26,451 nt of DNA from CAZZKF01 sp964654995 (GTDB lineage: Bacteria > Pseudomonadota > Alphaproteobacteria > CAZZKF01). The DNA lies in contig CAZZKF010000031.1 in the NCBI GenBank assembly GCA_964654995.1, positions 1 through 26,451 on the forward strand, written 5' to 3'. The notes under the pieces are model-generated. The model had not been told where the DNA came from and ran no database searches. It was given only the letters and a program-made list of their open reading frames with translations. The translations under genes and the position numbers were made by a program. This document shows, piece by piece, positions 18,737 to 26,366 of the stretch (the stretch's first letter is position 1; each line of letters opens with the position of its first letter).

Positions 18737-19479
18737 TAGCGGCCGAGCAGCACGTCGCGGGCCTGATTGATCTTGGCCGCCAGATAGTCGCTGCCGCCGT
18801 GATCGGGATGGAGGCGGGCCATCAGCCGGCGGTAGGCCTGACGGATGGCATCCTCGTCGGCGCCCGGCTCCAGCCCCAGCACCTTGTACGCCTGCTCGCG
18901 GGTCATCGGGCTGTCATCGAGGTCGGGGCGCGGCGCGCCGCTCCCCGCATCCTTGCGGGTGCGCCAGTCGGGGCCATGGACGCGGTCGAGATAGGTCTCG
19001 AGCAGCGCCGCCGAGTCAGCGTCCGCTGCGCGGCATTCCTCAAGCAGTTGCAGCAACGCCTCGATCGTCATCTCGGCGAGCTGCCGGCCCCGAAACTGCC
19101 CCTCGATGACGGTGCCGTCGATGGCGCCGCTGTCGTGATCGAGGGTCATGCGCAGATAGCGGGTCTCGACCGTGGACGTGCGCCCGCTCGGCCCGCCGAG
19201 ATCGTCCGGCCCGGCGCCCGGGCCCAGCCCCCCAAGCCCGGGAACATGACCCCACCAGCCACCGAGACGAAAGCCGAACAGTGCCAGCGCGCCGGCGGCC
19301 AGCGGCGCCGCCAGCCCGAGATTGCCGGCAAAGGCGAAGCGCAGGGCAAGCAGCCCCAGCACCAGTGCCCCCATGTACCGCAACACCCGGGCGACGGCGC
19401 GCGGGTCGGTGCGCACGAACCACTGGGCAAGGATCAGGACCACGGTGAGCAGCGCCAGCCCCAGAAACAGGTAGCCCAT
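18736..19479 (-). CDS. Membrane-anchored DnaJ-domain protein
   Basis: This 247-residue protein has hydrophobic segments at about 2-22, 36-51 and 53-70, a Gly-rich linker (72-100), a middle soluble domain (about 103-170: ETRYLRMTLDHDSGAIDGTV) and a C-terminal J domain (192-247). The J domain has the HPD tripeptide at 224-226 that stimulates Hsp70 ATPase. This layout suggests a co-chaperone that brings DnaK to the inner membrane, comparable in principle to DjlA, with which I see no further similarity. ATG at 19479 has AAGGAC upstream. It starts nine bases after the VWA-like gene stop, so the two form an operon. Clients are unknown. Confidence 0.88.
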   Translation of the reverse strand: MGYLFLGLALLTVVLILAQWFVRTDPRAVARVLRYMGALVLGLLALRFAFAGNLGLAAPLAAGALALFGFRLGGWWGHVPGLGGLGPGAGPDDLGGPSGRTSTVETRYLRMTLDHDSGAIDGTVIEGQFRGRQLAEMTIEALLQLLEECRAADADSAALLETYLDRVHGPDWRTRKDAGSGAPRPDLDDSPMTREQAYKVLGLEPGADEDAIRQAYRRLMARLHPDHGGSDYLAAKINQARDVLLGR

Positions 19480-19488
19480 TGCCGGTCC

Positions 19489-20214
19489 TTACTGCGACTT
19501 GATCTGGCGAATGAGGCGCATGGTCGAGCCGCCTTGGCGGCGCGAATAGTCCTCGAGCGCCGCATAACCGCCGGCGGCGTAGACCGCCACCGCGCCGAGG
19601 AGCTGGCGCAACTGATCGGGACTGGCCGAATCAAAGGGGACCCAGGCGCCGCCGGTCAGCCGGGCGATTTCGGCAAACACCTGGCGGGCATGCGGCTCGC
19701 CGCCTTCGTGGAAGATGAACGCCTTGACGCCGAGAAGCCCCAGTTCGCCGGCCAGACCGGCCAAGTGATCGAAATCCTCTTCGACGCAGTCGCCGACATA
19801 GACCAGCGCCTGGATCGGCGCCCGCCGGCTCTCGGCGATGGCATGGCGCAGGACGCGGCCGATCTGGGTAAAGCCGGCACGGCAGCGCACGGCGGTCATC
19901 GCCGCGGCCAGCTCCCTGGGGCGGGTGTGCCAGCGGCTGGCCCGGAATTCGCCGTGGCCGCGGAACCACACGAGTTGTACCTCAAGCCCGCCGATCGATT
20001 CGGTGGTGGTGAACATCTCCGCCTGGATGTGGCAGGCCCGGTCCCAGGTCGGCTGGCGGCTCATGGTGGCATCGAGCGCGAACATCAGCCGGCCACGCCG
20101 TCCGCCCGCAGCCTTGGCCGGCAGCCGCTTGACCTGCTCGAGAAAGGCCGCGACCTCGGCGCTGGTTTCGCCTTTCGGGCCACCTTTCGGGATTTCAGGT
20201 CGCTTGGCGTTCAT
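19489..20214 (-). CDS. VWA-like domain protein
   Basis: This 241-residue soluble protein has a von Willebrand factor A-like fold pattern: RLMFALDATMSRQPTW at 42-57 gives a metal-site-like D-x-T-x-S (Asp48, Thr50, Ser52). Later strands are ALVYVGDCVEED and VKAFIFHEGG, with ARLTGGAWVPFD typical of VWA ends. The N-terminal 40 residues are polar and basic. The function is unknown; such domains mostly mediate metal-dependent protein binding. ATG at 20214 was chosen because AAAGGA lies just upstream; a GTG six codons earlier (20232) is the alternative. It is the first gene of a pair with the membrane DnaJ protein, which may be its partner. Confidence 0.75.
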   Translation of the reverse strand: MNAKRPEIPKGGPKGETSAEVAAFLEQVKRLPAKAAGGRRGRLMFALDATMSRQPTWDRACHIQAEMFTTTESIGGLEVQLVWFRGHGEFRASRWHTRPRELAAAMTAVRCRAGFTQIGRVLRHAIAESRRAPIQALVYVGDCVEEDFDHLAGLAGELGLLGVKAFIFHEGGEPHARQVFAEIARLTGGAWVPFDSASPDQLRQLLGAVAVYAAGGYAALEDYSRRQGGSTMRLIRQIKSQ

Positions 20215-20286
20215 GCCGTCATCCTTTGACACCTCGACCCTTTACATTTGGCCTGGTATGACCCTACATCTGCTGTTGCCTGACCA

Positions 20287-20298
20287 TGATTTCGATCA
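20287..20298. promoter_or_regulatory. FNR/FixK-like palindrome
   Basis: TGAT-TTCG-ATCA matches eight of ten defined positions of the FNR/FixK box TTGAT-N4-ATCAA and is flanked by CC and GG that extend the dyad. It lies between the divergent VWA-like gene and the Bax-like gene, about 75 bases before the candidate promoter of the latter. The spacing does not prove a role. The rest of the 292-base region 20215-20506 holds the two sites listed next and no supportable reading frame. Confidence 0.3.
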
Positions 20299-20360
20299 CG
20301 GCCGGGTCTGTCCAGTGCCGATATCGTGCGGTTGCAGAATCGTCCTGGTCTTACTACATG

Positions 20361-20390
20361 TTGAGTTCGATGGGCCGGTTATGCCAATAT
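20361..20390 (+). promoter_or_regulatory. Candidate promoter of the Bax-like gene
   Basis: TTGAGT (20361-20366) and CAATAT (20385-20390) are 18 bases apart, and a TG at 20382-20383 gives an extended -10. Transcription would begin near 20397, leaving a leader of about 110 bases that contains the 12-base palindrome. Support is from sequence match only. Confidence 0.35.
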
Positions 20391-20433
20391 GTAGGAATCC
20401 GATCGGGCGGGTTGCGGGTGGCTCGGTCGGGCA

Positions 20434-20445
20434 AATGCCGGCATT
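20434..20445. promoter_or_regulatory. Perfect 12-base palindrome AATGCCGGCATT
   Basis: The sequence is its own reverse complement over 12 bases. It lies downstream of the candidate promoter and 61 bases before the ATG, where a bound repressor could block transcription. It may equally be chance. Confidence 0.25.
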
Positions 20446-20506
20446 GGGTCCTGCTTTGTGAAGGCGCGCCCTTTGGACCGGAAACGAGATGAGGGAGTAG
20501 GCAAGC

Positions 20507-21358
20507 ATGTCCACGCGGATCAAGGCCTGGGGGGGCTGGCTCCTCGGGGGCGTGTTGTTGGGCGTTCTGCCAGCAATAATGGCCCTATGGACTATCCAGC
20601 GGCTCGAGGTTCCATCGGTCTCCGAGCTTCTCGGCTACGAGCTGGCCGATGTGCGGCGCAATGAACGCCCGGTGCCGCGGGTCTATTTTGCCAGGCTGCC
20701 GTCGGAGCTGGCCCGGATTCCTTCGGCCCGCGAGCGCAAGAGCCTGTTCATCCGTATCATGCTGCCGCTGATCCTGCGGGTGAACGATGACATCCGCGCC
20801 GATCGCGAGCGCCTGCTGGTGCTCAAGCGCCAGATGGACGCCGGCACCAAGCTGCCGGGGCGCGACGTGCGCTGGATTCAGGACCTGGCCCGCGAATATC
20901 GGGTCAAGGACGGCGATATCGACGAGCTGTTGCGCCGGGTTGACGTGATCCCGCCGTCGCTTGCGCTTGCCCAGGCGGCGATCGAAAGCGGCTGGGGCAC
21001 CTCGCGATTCGCCCAGCAGGCCAACGCCCTGTTCGGCCAGTGGACCTACGGGACCGACGGCCTGGTGCCGGCGCGCCGCGATGACGGACAAACCCATCGG
21101 ATCAAGGCCTTTCCGCGCCTCATCGAGGCGGTGTCCGATTACGCCATCAATCTGAACACCCATCAGGCTTATGACGCCTTCCGCGAGGCCCGCGCCCGGC
21201 TGGCGCAACGCGCCCGCTGGCTCAACGGCCTCGATCTGGCCGAGACGCTGTCCGCCTATTCCCAGCGCGGGGAGGAATACGTGAATGACTTGCGGGCCAT
21301 AATCCGTATAAACAGGCTGACCGACTTCGATAAGATTTCCCTGGAGAACCCGGCCTGA
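20507..21358 (+). CDS. Bax-like glucosaminidase-fold protein
   Basis: This 283-residue protein starts with a membrane segment (about 8-29, WGGWLLGGVLLGVLPAIMAL), either an uncleaved anchor or a signal peptide, which places the rest in the periplasm. The C-terminal part (about 148-283) matches the glucosaminidase/Bax family (COG2992): LAQAAIESGWGTSRFAQQANALFGQWT contains the probable catalytic Glu160, followed by FPRLIEAVSDYAINLNTH and the YSQRGEEYVNDLRAIIRIN end. It probably cleaves the glycan strands of peptidoglycan; the physiological role is unknown. ATG at 20507 has GGGAG about ten bases upstream. It is 35 bases before panC on the same strand, so they may be co-transcribed, with no functional link apparent. 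Confidence 0.87.
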   Translation: MSTRIKAWGGWLLGGVLLGVLPAIMALWTIQRLEVPSVSELLGYELADVRRNERPVPRVYFARLPSELARIPSARERKSLFIRIMLPLILRVNDDIRADRERLLVLKRQMDAGTKLPGRDVRWIQDLAREYRVKDGDIDELLRRVDVIPPSLALAQAAIESGWGTSRFAQQANALFGQWTYGTDGLVPARRDDGQTHRIKAFPRLIEAVSDYAINLNTHQAYDAFREARARLAQRARWLNGLDLAETLSAYSQRGEEYVNDLRAIIRINRLTDFDKISLENPA

Positions 21359-21393
21359 GGCCATCGTCGCGCAGCCGGGAGTGACCGGCAGCC

Positions 21394-22296
21394 ATGACTG
21401 AACCCTCATCCGACAGCGCCCGCCCCGGCATTGCCCGAACACTGGTTTCCTTGCGCGATCGCATCGGGCGGTGGCGCGGCGAAGGGGCGCGCATCGGCCT
21501 GGTGCCGACCATGGGGGCGTTGCACGAGGGTCATCTGTCACTGGTCAGGATCGCCCGCCAGCAGGCCGACCGGGTGGTGGTCAGCATCTTCGTCAATCCC
21601 AGCCAGTTCGGCCCGGGCGAGGATTTCGCCAGCTATCCGCGCCGCGAGGCGCAGGACCTGGATGCGCTCGCCGGGCTTGCCGAGCTGGCCTATATCCCGA
21701 CGCCCGAGGACATGTATCCGGACGGCTTCGCCACCACCGTGCATGTCGCCGGCGTCACCGAGGGCCTGTGCGGCGCCCACCGCCCCGGCCACTTCGACGG
21801 GGTGACCACGGTGGTCACCAAGCTGCTCACCCGCTGCCGGCCTGATATCGCCGTGTTCGGGGAAAAGGACTATCAGCAACTGGTGGTCATCCGCCGGCTG
21901 GTCCGCGATCTCGATCTCGGCGTCGACATCCTTGCAGGCCCCACCGTGCGCGACGCTGACGGTCTGGCGCTGTCCTCCCGAAATGCCTATCTCTCGCCCG
22001 CGGAACGCCGGGTGGCGGTGCGCCTTAATCAGATTCTCGCAGCACTCGCGGCGCGTCTGGCGCAGGCCGGCACCGAGCCGGAGCGAGCGCTGGCGGCGGC
22101 CCGGGCCGAGCTGGAGGCCGCCGGCTTCGATGCCATCGACTATCTGGAGCTGCGCGATGCCGAGACCTTGGCGCCGATTGACCGGCCGATAGACGAAAGC
22201 GGGCGCCCGGCGCGGGTGCTGGCGGCCGTGCATGTGGGGCGCACCCGGCTGATCGACAACATGGAAGTGGCCTCGCCTGACCCCTCCCCCGCCTAA
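21394..22296 (+). CDS. panC: Pantothenate synthetase
   Basis: This 300-residue enzyme condenses pantoate and beta-alanine with ATP in the pathway to coenzyme A. PTMGALHEGH (38-47) is the HIGH-type nucleotide signature, VSIFVNPSQF binds pantoate, and GEKDYQQL (Lys158, Asp159) and SSRNAYLS (194-201) complete the active site. It has an N-terminal extension of about a dozen residues before the conserved region. ATG at 21394 is the natural start; GGGAG is somewhat far upstream. panB and panD are not in the window. Its TAA stop (22294-22296) shares two bases with the stop codon of the convergent DUF1489 gene. Confidence 0.96.
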   Translation: MTEPSSDSARPGIARTLVSLRDRIGRWRGEGARIGLVPTMGALHEGHLSLVRIARQQADRVVVSIFVNPSQFGPGEDFASYPRREAQDLDALAGLAELAYIPTPEDMYPDGFATTVHVAGVTEGLCGAHRPGHFDGVTTVVTKLLTRCRPDIAVFGEKDYQQLVVIRRLVRDLDLGVDILAGPTVRDADGLALSSRNAYLSPAERRVAVRLNQILAALAARLAQAGTEPERALAAARAELEAAGFDAIDYLELRDAETLAPIDRPIDESGRPARVLAAVHVGRTRLIDNMEVASPDPSPA

Positions 22297-22745
22297 TCGA
22301 TCAGGCCGAGCTCGCGCAAGTTCGAAGCCAGCTCCGGCGACAGATCGCCGCTCTGGTCGCCGCCGGTCTCGAGATCGGGCGGTGCGTCCCTGGGGTCCAG
22401 ATAGCGCCAGCCCTGCTGGGCGCCGCGCGGCTGCGGCCGGGTGAGAATCAGAGTCGGGTCGAGGCGGAAGGCGCAGCGGCGGCGGGCCATCGGCCCGTTG
22501 ACGTCGCCGGCCGGCGCCACGTCCTCGATGGCGACAAAGCGCTGGCGGGCGCGGATCTGGCCCTTGACGATCCAGTAGAGCGAGCCGCCGTCCAGCACCT
22601 CGTCGGCCCGGCGCGGCCGGTAGCGGGTGGTTATCACCACCGTGCGTCGCCCCTCATCATCCTCTTGCGTGCGGCGTTCGAGAACCCGGCGCAGACGGGC
22701 AAGGTCGTCGATGCCGAAGGCGAGGCGGAGGATATGCAGCGTCAT
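22293..22745 (-). CDS. DUF1489 family protein
   Basis: This 150-residue protein matches the alphaproteobacterial DUF1489 family (PF07370): it starts LHILRLAFGIDDLARL, then RTVVITTRYRPRRADEVLDGGSLYWIVKGQIRARQRFVAIE, and has RRRCAFRLDPTLILTRPQPRGAQQGWRYL toward the end. The function of the family is not known to me; the YWIVKG and RARQ segments recall RNA- or nucleotide-binding folds but nothing can be concluded. ATG at 22745 overlaps the TGA of the upstream response regulator as ATGA, so the two are translated together. Its stop codon is interlocked with that of convergent panC, leaving no room for a terminator. Confidence 0.87.
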   Translation of the reverse strand: MTLHILRLAFGIDDLARLRRVLERRTQEDDEGRRTVVITTRYRPRRADEVLDGGSLYWIVKGQIRARQRFVAIEDVAPAGDVNGPMARRRCAFRLDPTLILTRPQPRGAQQGWRYLDPRDAPPDLETGGDQSGDLSPELASNLRELGLID

Positions 22746-23596
22746 GTTGCCGCTCCGAACGGTGTCGCCAGTTCTGCCAGACCACCCAGCGGCGCCCGTT
22801 CTTCGGCGGCCCGGCGGGCATCGCCCAGCCCGGCCAGCAGCCCACCCTGGAAGCGCTCGTCACCGCAGGCCGGGGCAATGCTGCGCAAGGTCTCTCGCGC
22901 GCGCTTGAGCTCGATGATCCCGGAGCGCATGAGCACACGCGAATAAACGTCGATGAGGCGCAGGCGGCCGGCCAGCGTATCGGCAGCCAATTCGCAGACG
23001 ACGCCGGCAACATAGCCGAGAAATGCCAGCCGGCGCCCCGGCGACTCATTCCAGTCGGTGGTGGCCACGGCGAGCGCCCGCTCGATCACCCCGCTTGCCC
23101 CGTCGACCCAGCCGGGATCGATGTCCAGGCGGTCCGGAAAGCGGCGCAGATCATCGCGCCAGCCGGCCAGAATGCGCTCGAGCACCGCAAGCGTCCGCTG
23201 ACGGGCCCAGGCAGGCAGACCGGGAAACGGGCTCTGGCGCCAGAAGGTGATCCGGGCCATGACGGCTGCAAAGCCCTGGTCCTTGACGACAAAATCATCG
23301 ACGCCGGCGATCAGCGCGTCATACAGCACGCGCACCGATTCATGGGCCGAGAGAAAGATCACCGGAACCGGCACTTTCATCGACGCCCTGGCCCGCTCAC
23401 AGACCTGGGCGCCGGGAATGTCCGGCAGCGTCCCGTCAAGCAGTACGCAGGCGGGTTGCGCCTCGCGCATCAGCCGCAGACCCTCGCGCCCGCGGGTCGC
23501 GGTGATCACCGGATAGCCCCGGGTCTCGATCGCCTGCCCGTACAACCGCAGCAAGGTTTCGTCGTCGTCGATCAGCAGGATCGGGCCGGTCGGCAC
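22742..23596 (-). CDS. Response regulator with unrecognised helical output domain
   Basis: This 284-residue protein has an N-terminal receiver domain (about 4-118) with complete phosphorylation residues: Asp10-12, phosphoacceptor Asp54 (VLLDGTLPD), Ser83 and Lys105 (FVVKDQG). The remaining 160 residues look all-helical and do not resemble a HTH, GGDEF, EAL, HD-GYP or histidine kinase domain. Visible segments are ARQRTLAVLERILAGWRDDL, RRLAFLGYVAGVVCELAADT and RLIDVYSRVLMRSGIIELKR. The start is GTG at 23596, with GGAG about 11 bases upstream. No sensor kinase is visible, and the adjacent assembly gap may hide one. It is coupled to DUF1489 by ATGA. Confidence 0.8.
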   Translation of the reverse strand: MPTGPILLIDDDETLLRLYGQAIETRGYPVITATRGREGLRLMREAQPACVLLDGTLPDIPGAQVCERARASMKVPVPVIFLSAHESVRVLYDALIAGVDDFVVKDQGFAAVMARITFWRQSPFPGLPAWARQRTLAVLERILAGWRDDLRRFPDRLDIDPGWVDGASGVIERALAVATTDWNESPGRRLAFLGYVAGVVCELAADTLAGRLRLIDVYSRVLMRSGIIELKRARETLRSIAPACGDERFQGGLLAGLGDARRAAEERAPLGGLAELATPFGAAT

Positions 23597-23637
23597 GGGG
23601 CACAGGGCTCCAGACGCGCGATCGGCGGCGCGGCTAG

Positions 23638-23737
23638 NNNNNNNNNNNNNNNNNNNNNNNNNNNNNNNNNNNNNNNNNNNNNNNNNNNNNNNNNNNNNNN
23701 NNNNNNNNNNNNNNNNNNNNNNNNNNNNNNNNNNNNN
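23638..23737. other. Assembly gap (100 Ns)
   Basis: Exactly 100 undetermined bases separate two contigs, the usual placeholder for unknown length. The left contig ends CTAG and the right begins CTAG, and the right one starts exactly at the thiolase stop codon. Gene order across this point is therefore assumed rather than read. Confidence 0.98.
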
Positions 23738-24931
23738 CTAGTTGAGCTCCAGAGCGACGGCGGTGGCCTCGCCGCCGCCGATGCACAACGCCGCCACGCC
23801 GCGCTTCAACCCGTATTTCCGGAGCGCCGCCAGCAAGGTCACCATGATCCGCGCCCCCGAGGCGCCGATGGGATGGCCGAGCGCACAGGCGCCGCCATGG
23901 ACGTTGACCTTTTCCGGGTCGAGCTCGAGGTCGCGCATCGCCGCCATGGTGACGACGGCAAAGGCTTCGTTGATCTCGTAGAGCTCGACGTCACCCGCCT
24001 TCCAGCCCGCCCTGTCCAGCACCTTCCTGATCGCGCCGATCGGCGCGGTGGTGAACCAGGCCGGCTCCTGGGCGTGGGTGGCATGAGCCAAGAGCGTTGC
24101 CACCGGAGCAATGCCGCGCTTTTCGGCTTGCGAGCGGCGCATCAGCACCAGCGCCGCGGCCCCGTCCGAGATCGAGCTGGAATTGGCCGCCGTCACGGTG
24201 CCGTCCTTGGCAAAGGCCGGGCGCAGCGAGGGGATTTTTTCAGGCCTCGCCTTGAGCGGCTGCTCGTCGGTGGTCACCACCTGCTCGCCCCTGCGCGAGC
24301 GTACCGTCACGGGGGTGATTTCGCCCTCGAAGCTGCCGTCCTCGATGGCCTGTTTGGCGCGGCGCAGGGACTCGATGGCAAACGCGTCCTGCTCTTCACG
24401 GGTGAACTGGTAGTGGCGCGCGGTGTCCTCGGCAAAGGTGCCCATCAGGCGGCCCGGCTCATAGGCGTCCTCGAGCCCGTCGAGGAACATGTGGTCCTTG
24501 ACCTCGCCGTGGCCGAGGCGCAGGCCCGAACGCACCTTGGGCAGCAGATAGGGCGCGTTGGTCATGCTTTCCATGCCGCCGGCGACGACGATGTCGGCGG
24601 CCCCGGCGGCAACCACGTCATGGCCCAGCATCGCCGCCTTCATGCCCGAGCCGCACATCTTGTTGATGGTGGTGGCGCCAACATCCTTGGGGATGCCGGC
24701 ACCGATCGAGGCCTGGCGCGCCGGCGCCTGGCCCTGGCCGGCCGGCAACACGCAGCCCATGATGGTTTCCGAGACTTCCGCGCCGTCGACGCCGGCGCGC
24801 TCCAGCGCCGCAGAGATTGCGGCGGCGCCCAGTTGCGGGGCCGCAAGGCCCGACAGATCGCCCTGAAACCCGCCCATCGGCGTGCGCGCCATGCCGGCAA
24901 TGACAATGGGATCGTCCAACATCACATTCAT
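23738..24931 (-). CDS. phaA: Acetyl-CoA acetyltransferase (thiolase)
   Basis: This 397-residue thiolase condenses two acetyl-CoA to acetoacetyl-CoA or performs the reverse cleavage. Cys93 (INKMCGSGMKA) is the acylated nucleophile, and His353 (CALGHPIGASG) and Cys383 (LCIGGGEA) complete the site. Length and sequence fit the biosynthetic PhaA/AtoB group rather than FadA. GGAGG five to nine bases before ATG at 24931 is the best ribosome binding site in the window. It follows mgtE by 22 bases. No phaB or phaC is visible, so a role in polyhydroxyalkanoate synthesis cannot be separated from ketogenic or degradative roles. The TAG stop is at the contig edge. Confidence 0.93.
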   Translation of the reverse strand: MNVMLDDPIVIAGMARTPMGGFQGDLSGLAAPQLGAAAISAALERAGVDGAEVSETIMGCVLPAGQGQAPARQASIGAGIPKDVGATTINKMCGSGMKAAMLGHDVVAAGAADIVVAGGMESMTNAPYLLPKVRSGLRLGHGEVKDHMFLDGLEDAYEPGRLMGTFAEDTARHYQFTREEQDAFAIESLRRAKQAIEDGSFEGEITPVTVRSRRGEQVVTTDEQPLKARPEKIPSLRPAFAKDGTVTAANSSSISDGAAALVLMRRSQAEKRGIAPVATLLAHATHAQEPAWFTTAPIGAIRKVLDRAGWKAGDVELYEINEAFAVVTMAAMRDLELDPEKVNVHGGACALGHPIGASGARIMVTLLAALRKYGLKRGVAALCIGGGEATAVALELN

Positions 24932-24953
24932 CCTCCGTTACAAGCTACGATCG

Positions 24954-26366
24954 TCACAGCAGAACCAAAGCCGCCAGCCCCAGAAATGCGAAAAATCCAA
25001 CGACATCGGTCACCGTGGTCACGAAGACGCTGGACGCCACCGCCGGGTCGATGCCCAGGCGGTCGAGCACCAATGGTATCAGGATTCCGGCCAGCCCCGC
25101 CACCAGCATGTTGATCACCATGGCCGCCGCCAGCACTCCGCCAAGCGCGATGTTGTCAAACCACAGGCCGGCAACGACGCCGATGACAATGGCCATCGCG
25201 ATGCCGTTGATGCCGCCGACCAGGGCCTCCTTGATGACCGCGCGCAGGGCATTCGTCGGCGTCAGCTCGTGGGTGGCGAGCGAGCGCACCGCCACGGTCA
25301 GCGTCTGGGTTCCGGCATTGCCGCCCATCGAGGCGACGATCGGCATGAGGACCGCCAGCGCCACCATCTGCTGAATGGTGGCATCGAACAGGCTGATGAC
25401 GTAAGACGCCAGGATCGCGGTGCCGAGATTGACCAGCAGCCAGGAAAACCGGGTGCGCGACGTGGCCAGGGCGGATTCGTGAATATCAGCCTCGGCCACA
25501 CCGCCCAGCAGCATCAGGTCCTCTTCCGTCTCTTCCTCGATGACGTCGACGACGTCATCGACGGTGATCATGCCGACCAGGCGCCCCTCGGCATCGACCA
25601 CCGCCGCCGAGACCAGGTGATACTGCTTGAACAGAAAGCTCACCTGCTCCTGGTCCATGTCGACCGGAATGAGCGTCTGCTCACGCTCCATGATGTCGTC
25701 GACGCGGACCTTGCGCTTGGTCCGCATGAGGCGGCTCAGAGGCACCGTTCCAATGGGGTGATGCTTGGGATCGACGACGAAGATTTCATAGAAGGTCTGG
25801 GGCAGATTGTCGTGCTCGCGCAGGTAATCGATGGTCTGGCCGACCGTCCAGTAGGGCGGCACCGCGATCAGGTCGCGCTGCATCAGGCGGCCGGCGCTGT
25901 CCTCCGGATAGGTGAAACCGGCCTCCACGGCGGCGCGTTCCTCGGCCGGTACCTTGGCCAGCACCGCCTCGCGCTCGGCCTCTTCGAGGTCCTCGAGGAC
26001 GTAAATCGCGTCGTCGGATTCGAGCTCGCTGACCGCGGCCGCCACTTCCGCCGGCTCGAGCTGGTCGATGACGTCGTCACGAACCGGCTCTTCGAGCTCG
26101 CTCAGAATCGCCGGATCGAGGTCCTCGCGCAGCAGCTCGACCAGGCGGCGGCGCTGATCGGCATTGACCAGGCCCAGCAGGTCGGCGGCATCGGCGGCGT
26201 GCAGCGGGTCGATCAGCGCGTGCACCTGCTCCGCATCTTCGCCGTCCAGCGCCTCGAGCACCTGGCGCACGAAATCCGGGCTGACGCGGTGGACATCGGC
26301 CGCGTCACCGCCGTCGCTGCCGTCGGCCTCGCGGACAAGATCCTCAGGTTCAGGCAGTTCGGTCAT
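24954..26366 (-). CDS. mgtE: Magnesium transporter MgtE
   Basis: This 470-residue Mg2+ channel-transporter has an acidic N domain (about 28-135, helical MgtE_N repeats), two CBS domains (about 136-260) that sense cytosolic Mg2+, and a membrane domain (about 285-470) with five hydrophobic segments. SMGGNAGTQTLTVAVRSLA is the family signature, and the last helices contain SSVFVTTVTDVVGFF with the pore-lining Asp. ATG at 26366 was chosen; a GTG one codon upstream (26369) is possible, and a GGGGGA site serves either. The 82 bases upstream (26370-26451) show no full promoter and are too short to hold a Mg2+ riboswitch. Confidence 0.95.
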   Translation of the reverse strand: MTELPEPEDLVREADGSDGGDAADVHRVSPDFVRQVLEALDGEDAEQVHALIDPLHAADAADLLGLVNADQRRRLVELLREDLDPAILSELEEPVRDDVIDQLEPAEVAAAVSELESDDAIYVLEDLEEAEREAVLAKVPAEERAAVEAGFTYPEDSAGRLMQRDLIAVPPYWTVGQTIDYLREHDNLPQTFYEIFVVDPKHHPIGTVPLSRLMRTKRKVRVDDIMEREQTLIPVDMDQEQVSFLFKQYHLVSAAVVDAEGRLVGMITVDDVVDVIEEETEEDLMLLGGVAEADIHESALATSRTRFSWLLVNLGTAILASYVISLFDATIQQMVALAVLMPIVASMGGNAGTQTLTVAVRSLATHELTPTNALRAVIKEALVGGINGIAMAIVIGVVAGLWFDNIALGGVLAAAMVINMLVAGLAGILIPLVLDRLGIDPAVASSVFVTTVTDVVGFFAFLGLAALVLL

